The notes under the pieces were generated by a model. The model worked only from the letters and a program-made list of their open reading frames with translations. It was not told the DNA's origin and ran no database searches. Shown here in pieces: positions 36,421 to 46,457 of a stretch of DNA of 64,000 nucleotides. How positions within the stretch are numbered: the stretch's first letter is position 1; each line of letters opens with the position of its first letter. Origin of the DNA: Bacteroides fragilis (lineage in GTDB: Bacteria; Bacillota; Clostridia; Lachnospirales; Lachnospiraceae). The DNA is taken from positions 124,001 through 188,000 of the forward strand of contig JAMPFK010000003.1 of the NCBI GenBank assembly GCA_023664485.1, in the 5' to 3' direction. Position numbers and translations under genes: made by a program.

Positions 36421-36784
36421 TTGGCCCGTCTGCGAAAACAGGCGTAAAGACTGATAAAGACAGGGGTCTGCTGTCCGGTCTGACCCTAAAACCGACCCTA
36501 AAACCAGGAAGGAGGGCCTTTTCACGCTGAATGAACAGATGCGTCTGAACCGCATCCGTCAATCCCTTGCTTTCTAATAGATTTTGACCACAAAACTGAC
36601 CCTGAAACACATTTTTTTACTTTTTTACGATAAAATTTCTATTTTGACACATATTTCCGCCGTTATTCAGAACCAATTTTATAAAAAATAATTGTCATTT
36701 GGGGTAAAGAATGATAAAATGAATGACGATATAAAGTTGTGTAGGAGTAAAAATTCACATTTTTTCTTTTCGCAGACGGGCCAA
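36421..36784. repeat. Perfect 18-bp inverted repeat around the TnpB-like leader
   Basis: TTGGCCCGTCTGCGAAAA at 36421-36438 recurs as its exact reverse complement at 36767-36784. The 330 bases between hold the leader of the TnpB-like gene and three copies of TTTYAGGGTC on the minus strand. The rest of this 540-base gap (36362-36901) shows no gene. The pair may be element ends, paired binding sites, or a long-range hairpin in the leader. Confidence 0.7.
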
Positions 36785-36803
36785 ATCCATGAAAACAGTA
36801 CGC

Positions 36804-36846
36804 AAAAAAGCCTGTGGAAATGTTCGCAGAGAACTTTCCACAGGCT
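36804..36846 (-). terminator. Rho-independent terminator of the AAA-ATPase gene
   Basis: AGCCTGTGGAAA (36835-36846 on the minus strand) pairs with TTTCCACAGGCT over 12 bp, extended by GTTC/GAAC inside, and is followed by six T on the minus strand. It separates the AAA-ATPase gene from the TnpB-like unit. Confidence 0.85.
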
Positions 36847-36901
36847 GTATGTTTTTGAGCGGTCTCAGCCGGTATTCTGCTTTTTTCTGATATCGTTTAT
36901 T

Positions 36902-38473
36902 TCACATACAATACTTTTCTATCCTACACGCATGCTTCTTTGTCTTTTCATCATAATTAATTCCAACGAGCAGAATATCGCTGCCATAATCCTCAAAGAT
37001 CTGTGAATATTTTTTCTCCTTAATCTGCCCAATCGCTCCTTCTGCACTCTTATTCCATTTCAGCTCTATCACCATAACCGGCATTGCAGAGCTTTTCTTA
37101 GGAAGATATACCACATCCGCATAACCGATTCCCGACGGCAGTTCCTGTATCTCTTTATATTCATCAATACAGCTGATATACGCAAGCCGTATTACGCTTC
37201 TAAGCGCCTGTTCATTATTATAAAAAGTGGGCGCCGCCGACGCGCTGTGTGCTTTCTCAATCGCCGCAGCAACATTTTTTTCATTCATTGCCAGAGTGTC
37301 CTGCAGCAATTTATCAGAAGAAACAATCAAATCCGCGATCTCTGCATGCTTCCCATGCTTCACTGCCCTGATAAACTCCTGCCGCACCTCCTCATTCGGT
37401 ATATATACAGACTTCGTCGATATCTCATAGGCCAGATAGCCAAGATGCACAAGAAGCGTCAAGACGTCATCCTTGCTGTTAATACTCAGCATATCATTTT
37501 GAAAAGTCCTGATGTCGATAGGATAATTCTCTCCGCCGAGCATCGATACAATTGCCTGCTTTAGACCATCCAGATCCATATCGATATACACTTTCAGAGA
37601 TTCATAGGTTTCCGTTTCTGTCCAGTATGTCCCAAATTCTCCATTCTGCACAGCCTGTATAATGGCATTCGGGTTATAGATCGATTCTGCCCCTTTAAAA
37701 GAATAACCGTCATACCATTTCTTCGTTTCTTCAAAATCCATATGAAAGTGCTCACACAATTTTCTTACTTCTGATTCTGTGAAACCAGTATATCCGGCCA
37801 GCCTCCTGGGGGCTGTCATTGTATATTCCCTGAAATCTGTCATCGCCGACTGCGTTCCATATTTTTTAATCGGCAGAATGCCTGTCATATAGGCGGCTTC
37901 TATCATTCCGTCCGTCAAACTGCTTTTAAACAGTCCGCGCAGCAATTGTATATATTCCTTTTGCAGCACGTCATTTTCCTTTGCTTCACGAAACAACGCA
38001 TCCCACTCATCTACAATAACGATAAACTTACTTCCGGTTAACTCACTGATTTTTGATAATGCCAGGGGAAGAGACGTGATTCTTCCTAAAAAGGGATATA
38101 GGCCCATCAACTCATCGATAACCTGCTCCTGAATAAAATCGATCAGATTTCTGCCTTTACCGCATATCGAGATAAACCATGTGATATCTAAATAAAGTAC
38201 ATCATAGCGATTCATATATTCCTCAAAAGAAGGATCGTCCGCGATTTCCAAACCTTCAAATAACGCTCTTGAATCGCAGCTTTTATCATAATAAGCACAA
38301 AGCATCTTCGTCGCAAAAGATTTCCCGAATCTTCGTGGACGGCTTACGCATGTAAGCTTCTCTACCGTCCCCAGCGTTTTATTTATATGGGAAATAAGTC
38401 CTGTTTTATCCACATAAAGCCCTTTTCTGATAGAAGTAAATCCGGCGTTTCCCAAATTCAGATACATCCCCAT
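36902..38473 (-). CDS. AAA-ATPase with C-terminal PD-(D/E)XK nuclease domain
   Basis: 523 residues from the ATG at 38471-38473 (GGAGG eight bases before); an earlier ATG at 38488 is possible. The start YLNLGNAGFTSIRKGLYVDK and Walker A in S-R-P-R-R-F-G-K-S-F are typical of the AAA-ATPase-like/DUF1703 family. I-V-I-V-D-E-W-D is Walker B. The C-terminus has Y-A-D-V-V-Y-L-P and V-I-E-L-K-W, a PD-(D/E)XK core. These proteins are abundant in gut anaerobes and are of uncertain function, sometimes suspected in defence or mobile DNA. Confidence 0.9.
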   Translation of the reverse strand: MGMYLNLGNAGFTSIRKGLYVDKTGLISHINKTLGTVEKLTCVSRPRRFGKSFATKMLCAYYDKSCDSRALFEGLEIADDPSFEEYMNRYDVLYLDITWFISICGKGRNLIDFIQEQVIDELMGLYPFLGRITSLPLALSKISELTGSKFIVIVDEWDALFREAKENDVLQKEYIQLLRGLFKSSLTDGMIEAAYMTGILPIKKYGTQSAMTDFREYTMTAPRRLAGYTGFTESEVRKLCEHFHMDFEETKKWYDGYSFKGAESIYNPNAIIQAVQNGEFGTYWTETETYESLKVYIDMDLDGLKQAIVSMLGGENYPIDIRTFQNDMLSINSKDDVLTLLVHLGYLAYEISTKSVYIPNEEVRQEFIRAVKHGKHAEIADLIVSSDKLLQDTLAMNEKNVAAAIEKAHSASAAPTFYNNEQALRSVIRLAYISCIDEYKEIQELPSGIGYADVVYLPKKSSAMPVMVIELKWNKSAEGAIGQIKEKKYSQIFEDYGSDILLVGINYDEKTKKHACRIEKYCM

Positions 38474-38560
38474 AATCAGCGCCTCCATAAAACCCTTTCA
38501 AATCTATCTTCATTCTATCATTATGTCCGGAAGATGTAAAGAAGCGTCCTCCCTCTTCCC

Positions 38561-41500
38561 CTAAACCCAAATCTCCTCCCCCAGCCTGAAGGAATAAATA
38601 ATCTTCTCCGCAGCGCGCATTCCTTCTCCGGTCCGCCCGTAACCCGAAAGCTGTTCCAGCGCTTCCGCATAATAATCGAGCTGCGTTTTGTACCGTTTGA
38701 CCAGTTCCCCGGCGCTGTCCACCGCGTCCGTTTTATAGTCCACGACCACATAGCTTCCTTTCTCTTCAAAGAAAACATCGATGATTCCCTGAATGAGGAC
38801 CGTTTCTTCTTTCGGAAAGCTCCCGTTCAGGCGCGCCGCCGGAAGGCCGAGCACAAAAGGCTGCTCCCTGTACAGCTTTCCGGCACGGGCCGCCGCCGCC
38901 ATGCGTTTTGCCACACAGCTTTCCAGAAAAGCAGCGATCTTCGGAACGGATACCGCATCGTAATAAGCCTGCGGCAGCTTCCCTTCGGACCGCATCCGTT
39001 CCAGCTCCGCGCGCGCCAGCGCCTCCAGCTCCGCGCTTGCAGATCCTTTGCCGGAAGCCGCTTCTTCCGTCCCGTTTCCGGCCGGCCGCTTTTCCTTTTC
39101 CCCTTCAAAATCGTCCAAACCGGCCAATAATTTGAAGTCGAACAGCTCCATCACTTTATGAAAAGCGCTCCCGCGGTCAGAGCCGTTGACAGCCTCGCCC
39201 TGCTTCAGGAATTTCGGCAGATAGGGAACGACCTGTTCTTCCTCATAAATGGAAAAAGAAAAGTCCGTTTCTTCCCGCATCCCGGCTTTTTTCAGCTCCG
39301 ACACCGTTGTCTTTGTATATAAATCCTTTAAATTTCCGTAAGGATATTCATAAGAAAATTTATCCGACATTATCGCCAGCAGGTTCTTATCGATCCGCTC
39401 CTGTGCTCCGGCGGCATCGAACAACAGCAGTTTTCTTCTGTCGTTCTCCCGCACGATGAATTCCCTGACCTGGGCTTCCAGCGTGTCTTCCCAGGGCACA
39501 GGGGATACCCGCAGATTCATTTCTTTCCGGTAAAAGGGATTCCGGCTCTCCGGCTCCATGCCGCACAACTGCCATACCGGATCGAAGCACCGGTTCCGCG
39601 CCGCCGCGCAAAGCAGCACATCCAGAAAACTCCCCGCCCTGAGCAGCGTACCATAAGGAAGCCCCTCCTCTTTCGTCCACTGCAGCGCCGCCAGAGACAG
39701 GAACTTCTTCTCCGGCTGCTTCAGGGTTCCCGTCAGAATCAGCTTTTCCCTTGCCCTTGTCATCGCGACATACAGGATGCGGAGCTCTTCCGCAAGATTA
39801 TCCTTCCGCAGTCTGAACGCGATAAAGCTCCTCCGCAGATTCCGGCTGCTGATCCGCAGTCCGGAATCCACATAATCCACGCCGATTCCCCGCTCCACAT
39901 CCATGACCAGATGTCCGTTCGTATCCCGGTTGTTAAAGCCTTTCGCAAGCCCTGCCACAAAACAGATGGGAAATTCCAGCCCCTTGCTCTTATGAATGCT
40001 CATGATCCGCACAACATCGGCGTTTTCATCCTGCAGATTAGCCTCTCCATAGTCCACGTCGTATTTTTCGAGTTGTTCGATATAACGCAGAAAATGATAC
40101 AGCCCATAGTAACTCGTCTTTTCGTAATCCGCCGCTTTCACGAGCAGCATTTCCGTATTGGCGCGCCGCCTGCTGCCGCCCGGCTTCGCCAGAACATAGG
40201 GCAGATACGCGTATTCCCGGATAATTGTCCGGAGCAGCTCATGCACGGGCATATACACCGTCATCTCCCGGTACCGGCCGATCCGGTCAAGAAATTCCCG
40301 CAGCCTGCGCCTGAGCGTATCCGCCGGGCCGTTCTCTGCCAAACCGCCTTCCATCCGCTCAGACGATCCGGCTCCGGCCTTTTCCTGTTCCGCCGTCCCG
40401 CCGCCTGCCGTTTCCGCCTCCTCCGCCGCATACGCCTTCACCGCATCGTAAAGATACCGCTCCTCAGGATAAGCCGCTTTCACCGCCGCAATCTCTTCCT
40501 CCGAAAAACCGCCGAAATAAGAATGCAGCACCCCATAAAACGGAATATCCTGCAGGGGATTATCCAGTATCTGTAAAAAATGTAAAAGCTCCTGTATTTC
40601 CGTAGTGGCAAAATATCCCGTCTTGGAGGTCACATGGACGGGAATCCCCTCTTCTTCTAATATTTCTTTCCATTCCTCATCCCAGCCCGCAGTCGTCCGG
40701 AGCAGAATCACAATATCTTTATAGGATGCCTTCCGCAGCTTCCCCGTCTCTTTGTCCGTCACCGAAAAAGAAGCGGTAAGCTCTTTGATCTTCCGGGCGA
40801 TTCCGTATGCTTCCCTCTGTTTTGCGTTGATGGCGCGGGCATTTTTCCCGCCGGGATCCATCCCCGTCATTCCATCCGCGCCTTTCCCCGCTTCGGAATC
40901 TTTCCCCTCCTCCATAAAAAGCAGCAGCTCCGTATCGTTTCCGGCATCGGCGGATGCTTCCGCTTCCGGATAGACCGCTCCCGGATACAGAGCCGCTTTT
41001 TCATCGTAGTCGATTCCGCCGAGTTCCTTTCTCATCACCTGCGCAAAGACCGCATTCGTACTGGCCAGCACCTGCTCCCTGCTCCGAAAATTCTTATGCA
41101 GGTCGATGCGCAGCGTCTCCCCGCCTTCCGTCTCTTTGTAGGCATGGTATTTTTCCATGAAAAGCTCCGGTCTCGCCAGACGGAATTTATAAATGCTCTG
41201 TTTGACGTCCCCCACCATGAACCGGTTAAAAGTCCCCCCGGCTTCGCCGGAAACAGCGGACAGCAGATATTCCTGGACCAGATTGCTGTCCTGATACTCG
41301 TCGATTAAGATTTCCGCGAAATGGCTCCTGTACTCCAGCGCCGTTTCCGTCGCCTCCACGCCGCCATCCTCTCTTTTCCTCAGCAGGATCGACAGGGCGA
41401 AGTGCTCGATATCGTCAAAATCCAGAATATTCTTTTCCCGCTTCATCCGGGCAAAGGTCTCCTGAAAAAGAAGCGTCAGATCCACCAGCGCGCCGGCCGC

Positions 41501-42508
41501 TTTCCCGCATACGGCCATCTGCCGCACGATTTCTTCCGGGGAATTGGCGAAATAATTTATCTGCATCGCCTGCAGCTGCTCTTTGACCTCCGTGCGGACG
41601 CTTTTTGCGATCTCCCGCTTCGCCGTCGAAACGCTGGTGTCCTTCTTAGAAGAAAGCCGTCCAAAGGCAAGGGTCTGGAACCGCAGATAACGTTCTTCAT
41701 ACTTCGATGCCGCAAGCAGGCTTTCAAGCTGCCCCTTTTCCTGCTCCAACAATTCCCCGTACATATAGGGCCCGTCCGGCATTTCACTCAGGGCAAGGAT
41801 CTGACTCGTCTGCTCCAGCATGCCCCGCAGCAGCAAAGACGTCTCCTCCATCAGCTCCTTCATCCATTCCAGCTCCATCAGCGCAGACGCCGCGTCCGCC
41901 TCCGGCACATCGTAATCATTCTTTCGCGCAAGCAGCCATTCTTCAGGAAAAGGGCTGCTCATGGCAAAATCATAGAGCTTCAGGACCGCTTCTTCCACCG
42001 CGCTGTCCCTGCTTCCGGTGCTGAAATATTCCATGCAGTCCAGAAAAGAAGCTTCTCCCTTTTGATAACACTGTTCCAGCACATCGCTCAACACATCCTT
42101 TTGCAAGAGCTTCAATTCCCCTTCGTCCGCGATCCGAAAACCGGGGTCGAGGCCGATCGTGTGAAAATGGTTTCGGATCACGAACAGACAAAAGCTGTCG
42201 ATCGTCGTGATCTGCGCGTTATGAAGCAGCGCCGCCTGTTTCTGCAGATGCTCGTTTTCCGGCTCCCTAACAAGCTTTTCCCCGATCGCATTGCTGATCC
42301 GCTCCCGCATTTCCGCCGCCGCCGCATTCGTAAAGGTCACGACAAGAAGCCGGTCGATATCCACCGGATGCGCCCCGTCGCTGACCATCTTCACGATTCG
42401 CTCTGCCAACACCGCCGTTTTACCGGAACCAGCCGCCGCCGATACCAGCAAATTGCAGCCGTGCGTATCGATTACTTTCTGCTGCTCCGCTGTATAGGAA
42501 ACGCTCAT
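38561..42508 (-). CDS. addA: ATP-dependent helicase-nuclease subunit A (AddA)
   Basis: 1315 residues from the ATG at 42506-42508, six bases after GGAG. Walker A is SAAAGSGKTAVLAERI; R-L-L-V-V-T-F-T-N-A-A-A-A-E-M-R, L-I-D-E-Y-Q-D-S-N and M-S-I-H-K-S-K-G-L-E-F-P are UvrD-type helicase motifs. The C-terminal nuclease shows G-I-I-D-V-F-F and V-V-D-Y-K-T-D. AddA is the 3'-5' helicase/nuclease that processes broken DNA ends with AddB for recombination. It is 31 bases downstream of addB, in one operon. Confidence 0.97.
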   Translation of the reverse strand: MSVSYTAEQQKVIDTHGCNLLVSAAAGSGKTAVLAERIVKMVSDGAHPVDIDRLLVVTFTNAAAAEMRERISNAIGEKLVREPENEHLQKQAALLHNAQITTIDSFCLFVIRNHFHTIGLDPGFRIADEGELKLLQKDVLSDVLEQCYQKGEASFLDCMEYFSTGSRDSAVEEAVLKLYDFAMSSPFPEEWLLARKNDYDVPEADAASALMELEWMKELMEETSLLLRGMLEQTSQILALSEMPDGPYMYGELLEQEKGQLESLLAASKYEERYLRFQTLAFGRLSSKKDTSVSTAKREIAKSVRTEVKEQLQAMQINYFANSPEEIVRQMAVCGKAAGALVDLTLLFQETFARMKREKNILDFDDIEHFALSILLRKREDGGVEATETALEYRSHFAEILIDEYQDSNLVQEYLLSAVSGEAGGTFNRFMVGDVKQSIYKFRLARPELFMEKYHAYKETEGGETLRIDLHKNFRSREQVLASTNAVFAQVMRKELGGIDYDEKAALYPGAVYPEAEASADAGNDTELLLFMEEGKDSEAGKGADGMTGMDPGGKNARAINAKQREAYGIARKIKELTASFSVTDKETGKLRKASYKDIVILLRTTAGWDEEWKEILEEEGIPVHVTSKTGYFATTEIQELLHFLQILDNPLQDIPFYGVLHSYFGGFSEEEIAAVKAAYPEERYLYDAVKAYAAEEAETAGGGTAEQEKAGAGSSERMEGGLAENGPADTLRRRLREFLDRIGRYREMTVYMPVHELLRTIIREYAYLPYVLAKPGGSRRRANTEMLLVKAADYEKTSYYGLYHFLRYIEQLEKYDVDYGEANLQDENADVVRIMSIHKSKGLEFPICFVAGLAKGFNNRDTNGHLVMDVERGIGVDYVDSGLRISSRNLRRSFIAFRLRKDNLAEELRILYVAMTRAREKLILTGTLKQPEKKFLSLAALQWTKEEGLPYGTLLRAGSFLDVLLCAAARNRCFDPVWQLCGMEPESRNPFYRKEMNLRVSPVPWEDTLEAQVREFIVRENDRRKLLLFDAAGAQERIDKNLLAIMSDKFSYEYPYGNLKDLYTKTTVSELKKAGMREETDFSFSIYEEEQVVPYLPKFLKQGEAVNGSDRGSAFHKVMELFDFKLLAGLDDFEGEKEKRPAGNGTEEAASGKGSASAELEALARAELERMRSEGKLPQAYYDAVSVPKIAAFLESCVAKRMAAAARAGKLYREQPFVLGLPAARLNGSFPKEETVLIQGIIDVFFEEKGSYVVVDYKTDAVDSAGELVKRYKTQLDYYAEALEQLSGYGRTGEGMRAAEKIIYSFRLGEEIWV

Positions 42509-42539
42509 TTTAATCTCCATTTCTGATCAGGCTTATTTT

Positions 42540-45500
42540 TCAACCTGTCTTCTCCATTCTCCGGACCGCCTCTTCCGGCGGCAGATTCTCCAACTGCCGC
42601 ATCTCATATCCGGCAATCTCCGTATCGTAACCGCAAATGCTCCGGTATGCGCAATAGGTACAGGAACTGTTTCCATTCTGTTCGCAGGGATTGACCGAAA
42701 TATTCCCCTGCAGAATGCCGGTTCCAAGCTCTTTGATTTTATGGTTGACATAATTCGATATCACTGTCATGTCTTCATCGCTTATGACACTGGAATAAGC
42801 GGAAAAAGAACCGTCTTTTTTCCGCTCGATCGGAAGAATATCGGACTTGCCCGTAAATTCCCCGTCCAACAGCCGAACCGCCTTGTCGTCGCTGTTGACC
42901 AGGCCCGTCGTTTTCAGTTCCTGCAGAATTTTCCGGTTCAGCTGCTCCGGCGTCAGCGCCTGCCCGTCCTCGATAACAGGGTCAGCAATATGATAATACA
43001 ACATTGCGGCCGGCACGATTTTTTTCCCCGGATGCTTCTTCTGCTCGATTTCCACCGCCGCGTTCATATAGACCACGAGCTGCAATTGTAAGCCGTAATA
43101 AAGCGCCGCCAGATCGAACTTCCGGCTGCCCGATTTGTAGTCGATGACCTTCACATAAACGGTATCCTCCTCCTCGCAGGCATCGATGCGGTCGATCCTG
43201 CCGCGCAGCTTCATTTTTTCCTGTCCGCTCAGCGCGATATTCACCGCGTCCAGATCCTCCAGCATGGAAAAGGACATCTCGAAATGCTCCGGCAGGAAAG
43301 AGCCCTTTTTCAACTGTATCTGCAAAGTCCGTATCGTCCGGCTCAAAATCCGCCGGATGCGTTTCAAAAGATACTGGTTCCTGGCGCTGCTGTACAAAAC
43401 CGTCCCTCCATAGCCCACGGCATAAGCCTCGATCGCCTCGTCCAGCATTTTTTCCCCTTCCTCCTGCGGAAAATCAAACCAGGTATAATGCCGTTCTTCC
43501 AGCTTATCCGCAAAGAGCTCCAGCACCCCGTGAAAAACGTTTCCCATATCCACATCTTCGAAACCGTATTCCCCGCGTTCCTTTAAGGACAGGCCGTACT
43601 GCAGAAAATGCGCATAAGCGCAGGCCGCATACTTTTCCAGACGGCTGACGCTGTTGTGCAGAACCGTACCATACAGCGCCTTCGTCACCTGCCTGGAAAG
43701 CGGACTCTCCCGGTAATAATAAAAGGCCGTATCGACCAGCCGCATGATGCGCGCCCGCCAGCCCGGATTTTGATCATAGCTTTGGAAAAAGGTAAAAAGC
43801 TTCCTCTCCTCTTCGTCCTCCAGGCGGCCCGCCGCATACTCCCGCAGCAGATCCGTAAAGAAAAGAATGCCGTCCGCCCCGTGCGACAGCTGCTCCTCCA
43901 TCGGAAGCAGCTCCGGGCTTTGGATAACAAGGGACGGGAAAAGTTTCTGCATGGTGTCGATCAGATAGGCGGGCCGCATGCTCTTTCCGTCGCTCCCCAC
44001 TTTCGCATAGGATAAATACAGCCGTTCCGAAGGCTTGGTCATATTCAGATACAGATAGAGCCGCTGAATATACATCTGCTGCCGCGGCGTCGGCGCAAGC
44101 TCCCAGCCCGACTCCTGCAGGAATTCCCGGTCGATATCGGAGATGATGCCTCCGCCGCCGGTCCCTTTGGGGATGCTGCCATCGTTGATTCCGAGAAAGA
44201 AAAGCGCCTTTACCTGTTTTAAACGGGTCCTCTCGATATCGCCTACGACGATCCTGTCCACATTCTGCGGAATCGTCCCGACCGTGATTTCGGCGAATCC
44301 GGAGTCCAGAATTTCGGCAAACTCCTGAAAAGCCATGGGCTCTTCTTTTAAAAGCCCCTCTATCTGATCCAGCAAATCGATAACCAGGCCATAGATCTGC
44401 CCATACTCTTTCGCTCTCGCCAGATCGCCTTCCTTCTTGAAGCCCGCCTCAAAACGGGCGAGCTTCTGCTGCAGCTCATTTTTTACCAGAAAGGCGTACA
44501 ATGCGCGGACGAGCTCATCCGCCGTCCGGCAAGGCCGCAATAACGGCGCAAGCTGCTCCATCAGTTTTTCCCGCATCTCATTATAAAAGGCAAGCCGGGC
44601 AACTCCCGCTTCCCCTTCTTCTTCTTTATAGATAAAAAGACTTTCCCATCGGTTCCGGCCGCGGATGCCGAATCTGCGGATATAATTTTCCAGCCTGTCG
44701 ATATCCTCCCTTTCAAAGCCGCACAGCCCCGTCCGCAGATAATGGAACACCGCTTCCCGGCTGAAATCCTGCAAAACGATCTGCAGGGCGCTGCGAATAT
44801 ACTCCGTAAAGGGATTGAACAAAATTCCCCTCGTCTGGTCCATATAAACAGGAATGCCGAACCTGGCAAATTCCTCCTCGATATCGTTTCCGTAGGTTTC
44901 CATGCTCCCTGTCACCACCGCAATATCCCGGTAATGCAGCCCGGCATCTTTTCCGAGCAGCCGGTATATTTCGATACAGGTCTGCCGCACCTCTTCCTTC
45001 GGCGTCGATGCCTCCATCAGATGGATCCGTTCCGTTTCCGCCTCGTAGGGCTTCACCGGATAGCGGAACAGATACCGTTCCAGATGCGCCAGCTCCGGAT
45101 TATCCGCAAATCTCGGCAGCCTCCCGGCCGTCTGCCCGTATCCGGCCGGTTCCGGAGCCGGCAGCGCTTCGTCGGCCGCCCCGTTACAGAGCACCGCTGG
45201 CAGCATCGGAACACCGGCCTCTTCTCCCAGCCTTCTTAAATCCGCAACAGTCTTTTTACTCAAATGAAAAAGCTTCTGTTCTCCGTCCGGCTGATAAGGG
45301 TTTTCAGCCGTATCTATCGTAATCGTAACAATGACCTTGCTGGTCAATCGCATGAGTTCCTGTATCACGCGGTACTGTATCGGCGTAAACCCGGTAAATC
45401 CATCAAAAGCTATCACGCAGTCCCTGATGATCTCCGACTTTGGCAGTGCCTCCCGCAGCCTGTCCAGCGTTTCTTCCGTCGTAATGAACTTTTCCTGAAT

Positions 45501-46007
45501 ATAGGACAGAAAACTCTCGTACAGCACCTGCAGATCCTTCAGCTTATAATACAGCGCCCCCCGCTTCCTGGCATACTCCGCCAGCTGTGAAAGCTCTTTC
45601 GTACCGATGCCGTACTGCATGAACTCCGAAATCGCCGATTTGACCTCATGAATATAACCGATCTTATGCAGATGCTTCCCGATGACCGACAATTTCTGCT
45701 GTTCCTGCTCCGCTATCTTCCGCAGGATCAGGCTCTTTCCCGTATCGTCCAGCACCGGCATATCCTCATATCCCACTTCTTCCAGGATCCGGTGCGTCAG
45801 CCGGCCGAAGCTCAGAACGTCGATATTCATAATCCCCCTGTTCGGATGTTCCAAGACCAGATCCATCTGCGTCTGCATCGTGAACTGATCCGGCACGATC
45901 AGAAGAAAATTGCGTTTCGGCGCCTGCCGGGAGGCCGCGATAATATCCTCGTGAAGTTTTCTGCTTTTTCCGGCTCCCGAACCGCCGAAATAGAATTGAA
46001 GGGCCAT
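42540..46007 (-). CDS. addB: ATP-dependent helicase-nuclease subunit B (AddB)
   Basis: 1155 residues, the normal length. The N-terminus MALQFYFGGSGAGKSRKLHE has Walker A. The C-terminal nuclease has R-G-R-I-D-R-I-D and V-K-V-I-D-Y-K-S-G, and C-E-Q-N-G-N-S-S-C-T-Y-C-A-Y-R-S-I-C forms the iron-sulfur cluster part. AddB scans for Chi and cuts the 5' strand. It starts three bases after the small gene upstream and is followed by addA. Confidence 0.97.
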   Translation of the reverse strand: MALQFYFGGSGAGKSRKLHEDIIAASRQAPKRNFLLIVPDQFTMQTQMDLVLEHPNRGIMNIDVLSFGRLTHRILEEVGYEDMPVLDDTGKSLILRKIAEQEQQKLSVIGKHLHKIGYIHEVKSAISEFMQYGIGTKELSQLAEYARKRGALYYKLKDLQVLYESFLSYIQEKFITTEETLDRLREALPKSEIIRDCVIAFDGFTGFTPIQYRVIQELMRLTSKVIVTITIDTAENPYQPDGEQKLFHLSKKTVADLRRLGEEAGVPMLPAVLCNGAADEALPAPEPAGYGQTAGRLPRFADNPELAHLERYLFRYPVKPYEAETERIHLMEASTPKEEVRQTCIEIYRLLGKDAGLHYRDIAVVTGSMETYGNDIEEEFARFGIPVYMDQTRGILFNPFTEYIRSALQIVLQDFSREAVFHYLRTGLCGFEREDIDRLENYIRRFGIRGRNRWESLFIYKEEEGEAGVARLAFYNEMREKLMEQLAPLLRPCRTADELVRALYAFLVKNELQQKLARFEAGFKKEGDLARAKEYGQIYGLVIDLLDQIEGLLKEEPMAFQEFAEILDSGFAEITVGTIPQNVDRIVVGDIERTRLKQVKALFFLGINDGSIPKGTGGGGIISDIDREFLQESGWELAPTPRQQMYIQRLYLYLNMTKPSERLYLSYAKVGSDGKSMRPAYLIDTMQKLFPSLVIQSPELLPMEEQLSHGADGILFFTDLLREYAAGRLEDEEERKLFTFFQSYDQNPGWRARIMRLVDTAFYYYRESPLSRQVTKALYGTVLHNSVSRLEKYAACAYAHFLQYGLSLKERGEYGFEDVDMGNVFHGVLELFADKLEERHYTWFDFPQEEGEKMLDEAIEAYAVGYGGTVLYSSARNQYLLKRIRRILSRTIRTLQIQLKKGSFLPEHFEMSFSMLEDLDAVNIALSGQEKMKLRGRIDRIDACEEEDTVYVKVIDYKSGSRKFDLAALYYGLQLQLVVYMNAAVEIEQKKHPGKKIVPAAMLYYHIADPVIEDGQALTPEQLNRKILQELKTTGLVNSDDKAVRLLDGEFTGKSDILPIERKKDGSFSAYSSVISDEDMTVISNYVNHKIKELGTGILQGNISVNPCEQNGNSSCTYCAYRSICGYDTEIAGYEMRQLENLPPEEAVRRMEKTG

Positions 46008-46009
46008 AT

Positions 46010-46357
46010 TCAGTTCCTTTCCTCATTCCCATATGTTTTCAGCAGCTGCGCCCGCTTCGCCATCACCAGCGCCAGAATATCCTTCGCCTGCCTGTCATTC
46101 TTATGAAGAATGCACTGGCGGATTCCCGTAAGCTGCCGCTCAAATACATCCAGCTCCAGCTCCCGTACGCGGTTCTGCATACGCTGGACCGCCATCGCCG
46201 CGGCCTGCCAGTTCTTATGGTTGACGGCCTGTCCGAGCTTCATGAAATCATAGCTTTTCAGAAATGCCAGCCTCGCCGCTCCATTGCCGGCGTTTTCCAT
46301 TTCTGCCGCTCCATTGCCGGCGTTTTCCATTTCTGCCGCTTCCATATCCTCTTTCAT
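46010..46357 (-). CDS. Small hypothetical protein with N-terminal decapeptide repeat
   Basis: 115 residues, preceded by GAGGGGAAGACG. Near the N-terminus A-E-M-E-N-A-G-N-G-A occurs twice, coded by a perfect 30-bp tandem repeat; the rest is helical and basic (FLKSYDFMKLGQAVNHKNWQ, R-V-R-E-L-E-L-D-V-F-E-R-Q). No family is recognised. It ends two bases before addB, so it is likely cotranscribed, but no link to recombination is known. Confidence 0.65.
   Translation of the reverse strand: MKEDMEAAEMENAGNGAAEMENAGNGAARLAFLKSYDFMKLGQAVNHKNWQAAAMAVQRMQNRVRELELDVFERQLTGIRQCILHKNDRQAKDILALVMAKRAQLLKTYGNEERN
46275..46334. repeat. 30-bp tandem repeat, two perfect copies
   Basis: The unit at 46275-46304 repeats exactly at 46305-46334, then six bases of a third copy follow. 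It lies in frame in the small gene before addB, so copy-number change would add or remove ten residues without a frameshift. Confidence 0.9.
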
Positions 46358-46457
46358 CGTCTTCCCCTCATCCTTTCGTCCGTTGCCCTTTTACAGAGCC
46401 ATGATCAATGTTCCGGCGCCGATCAGCAGACAGCGCAGCCACAATAACGCCCGTTTT

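Noticed and set aside
36477..36608. TTTYAGGGTC copies as a CRISPR-like or iteron array
   Set aside because: Only three short copies with irregular spacing and no spacers of equal length.
36362..36610. N-terminal extension of 83 codons on the TnpB-like gene
   Set aside because: It crosses the inverted repeat and lacks protein-like character; AAGGGG before the ATG at 36361 and the match of the TnpB start favour the shorter protein.
41321..42526. 401-codon open frame on the plus strand
   Set aside because: It is antisense to the conserved helicase part of addA, rich in Arg and His as expected of a shadow in GC-rich DNA, and has no motif or ribosome binding site.
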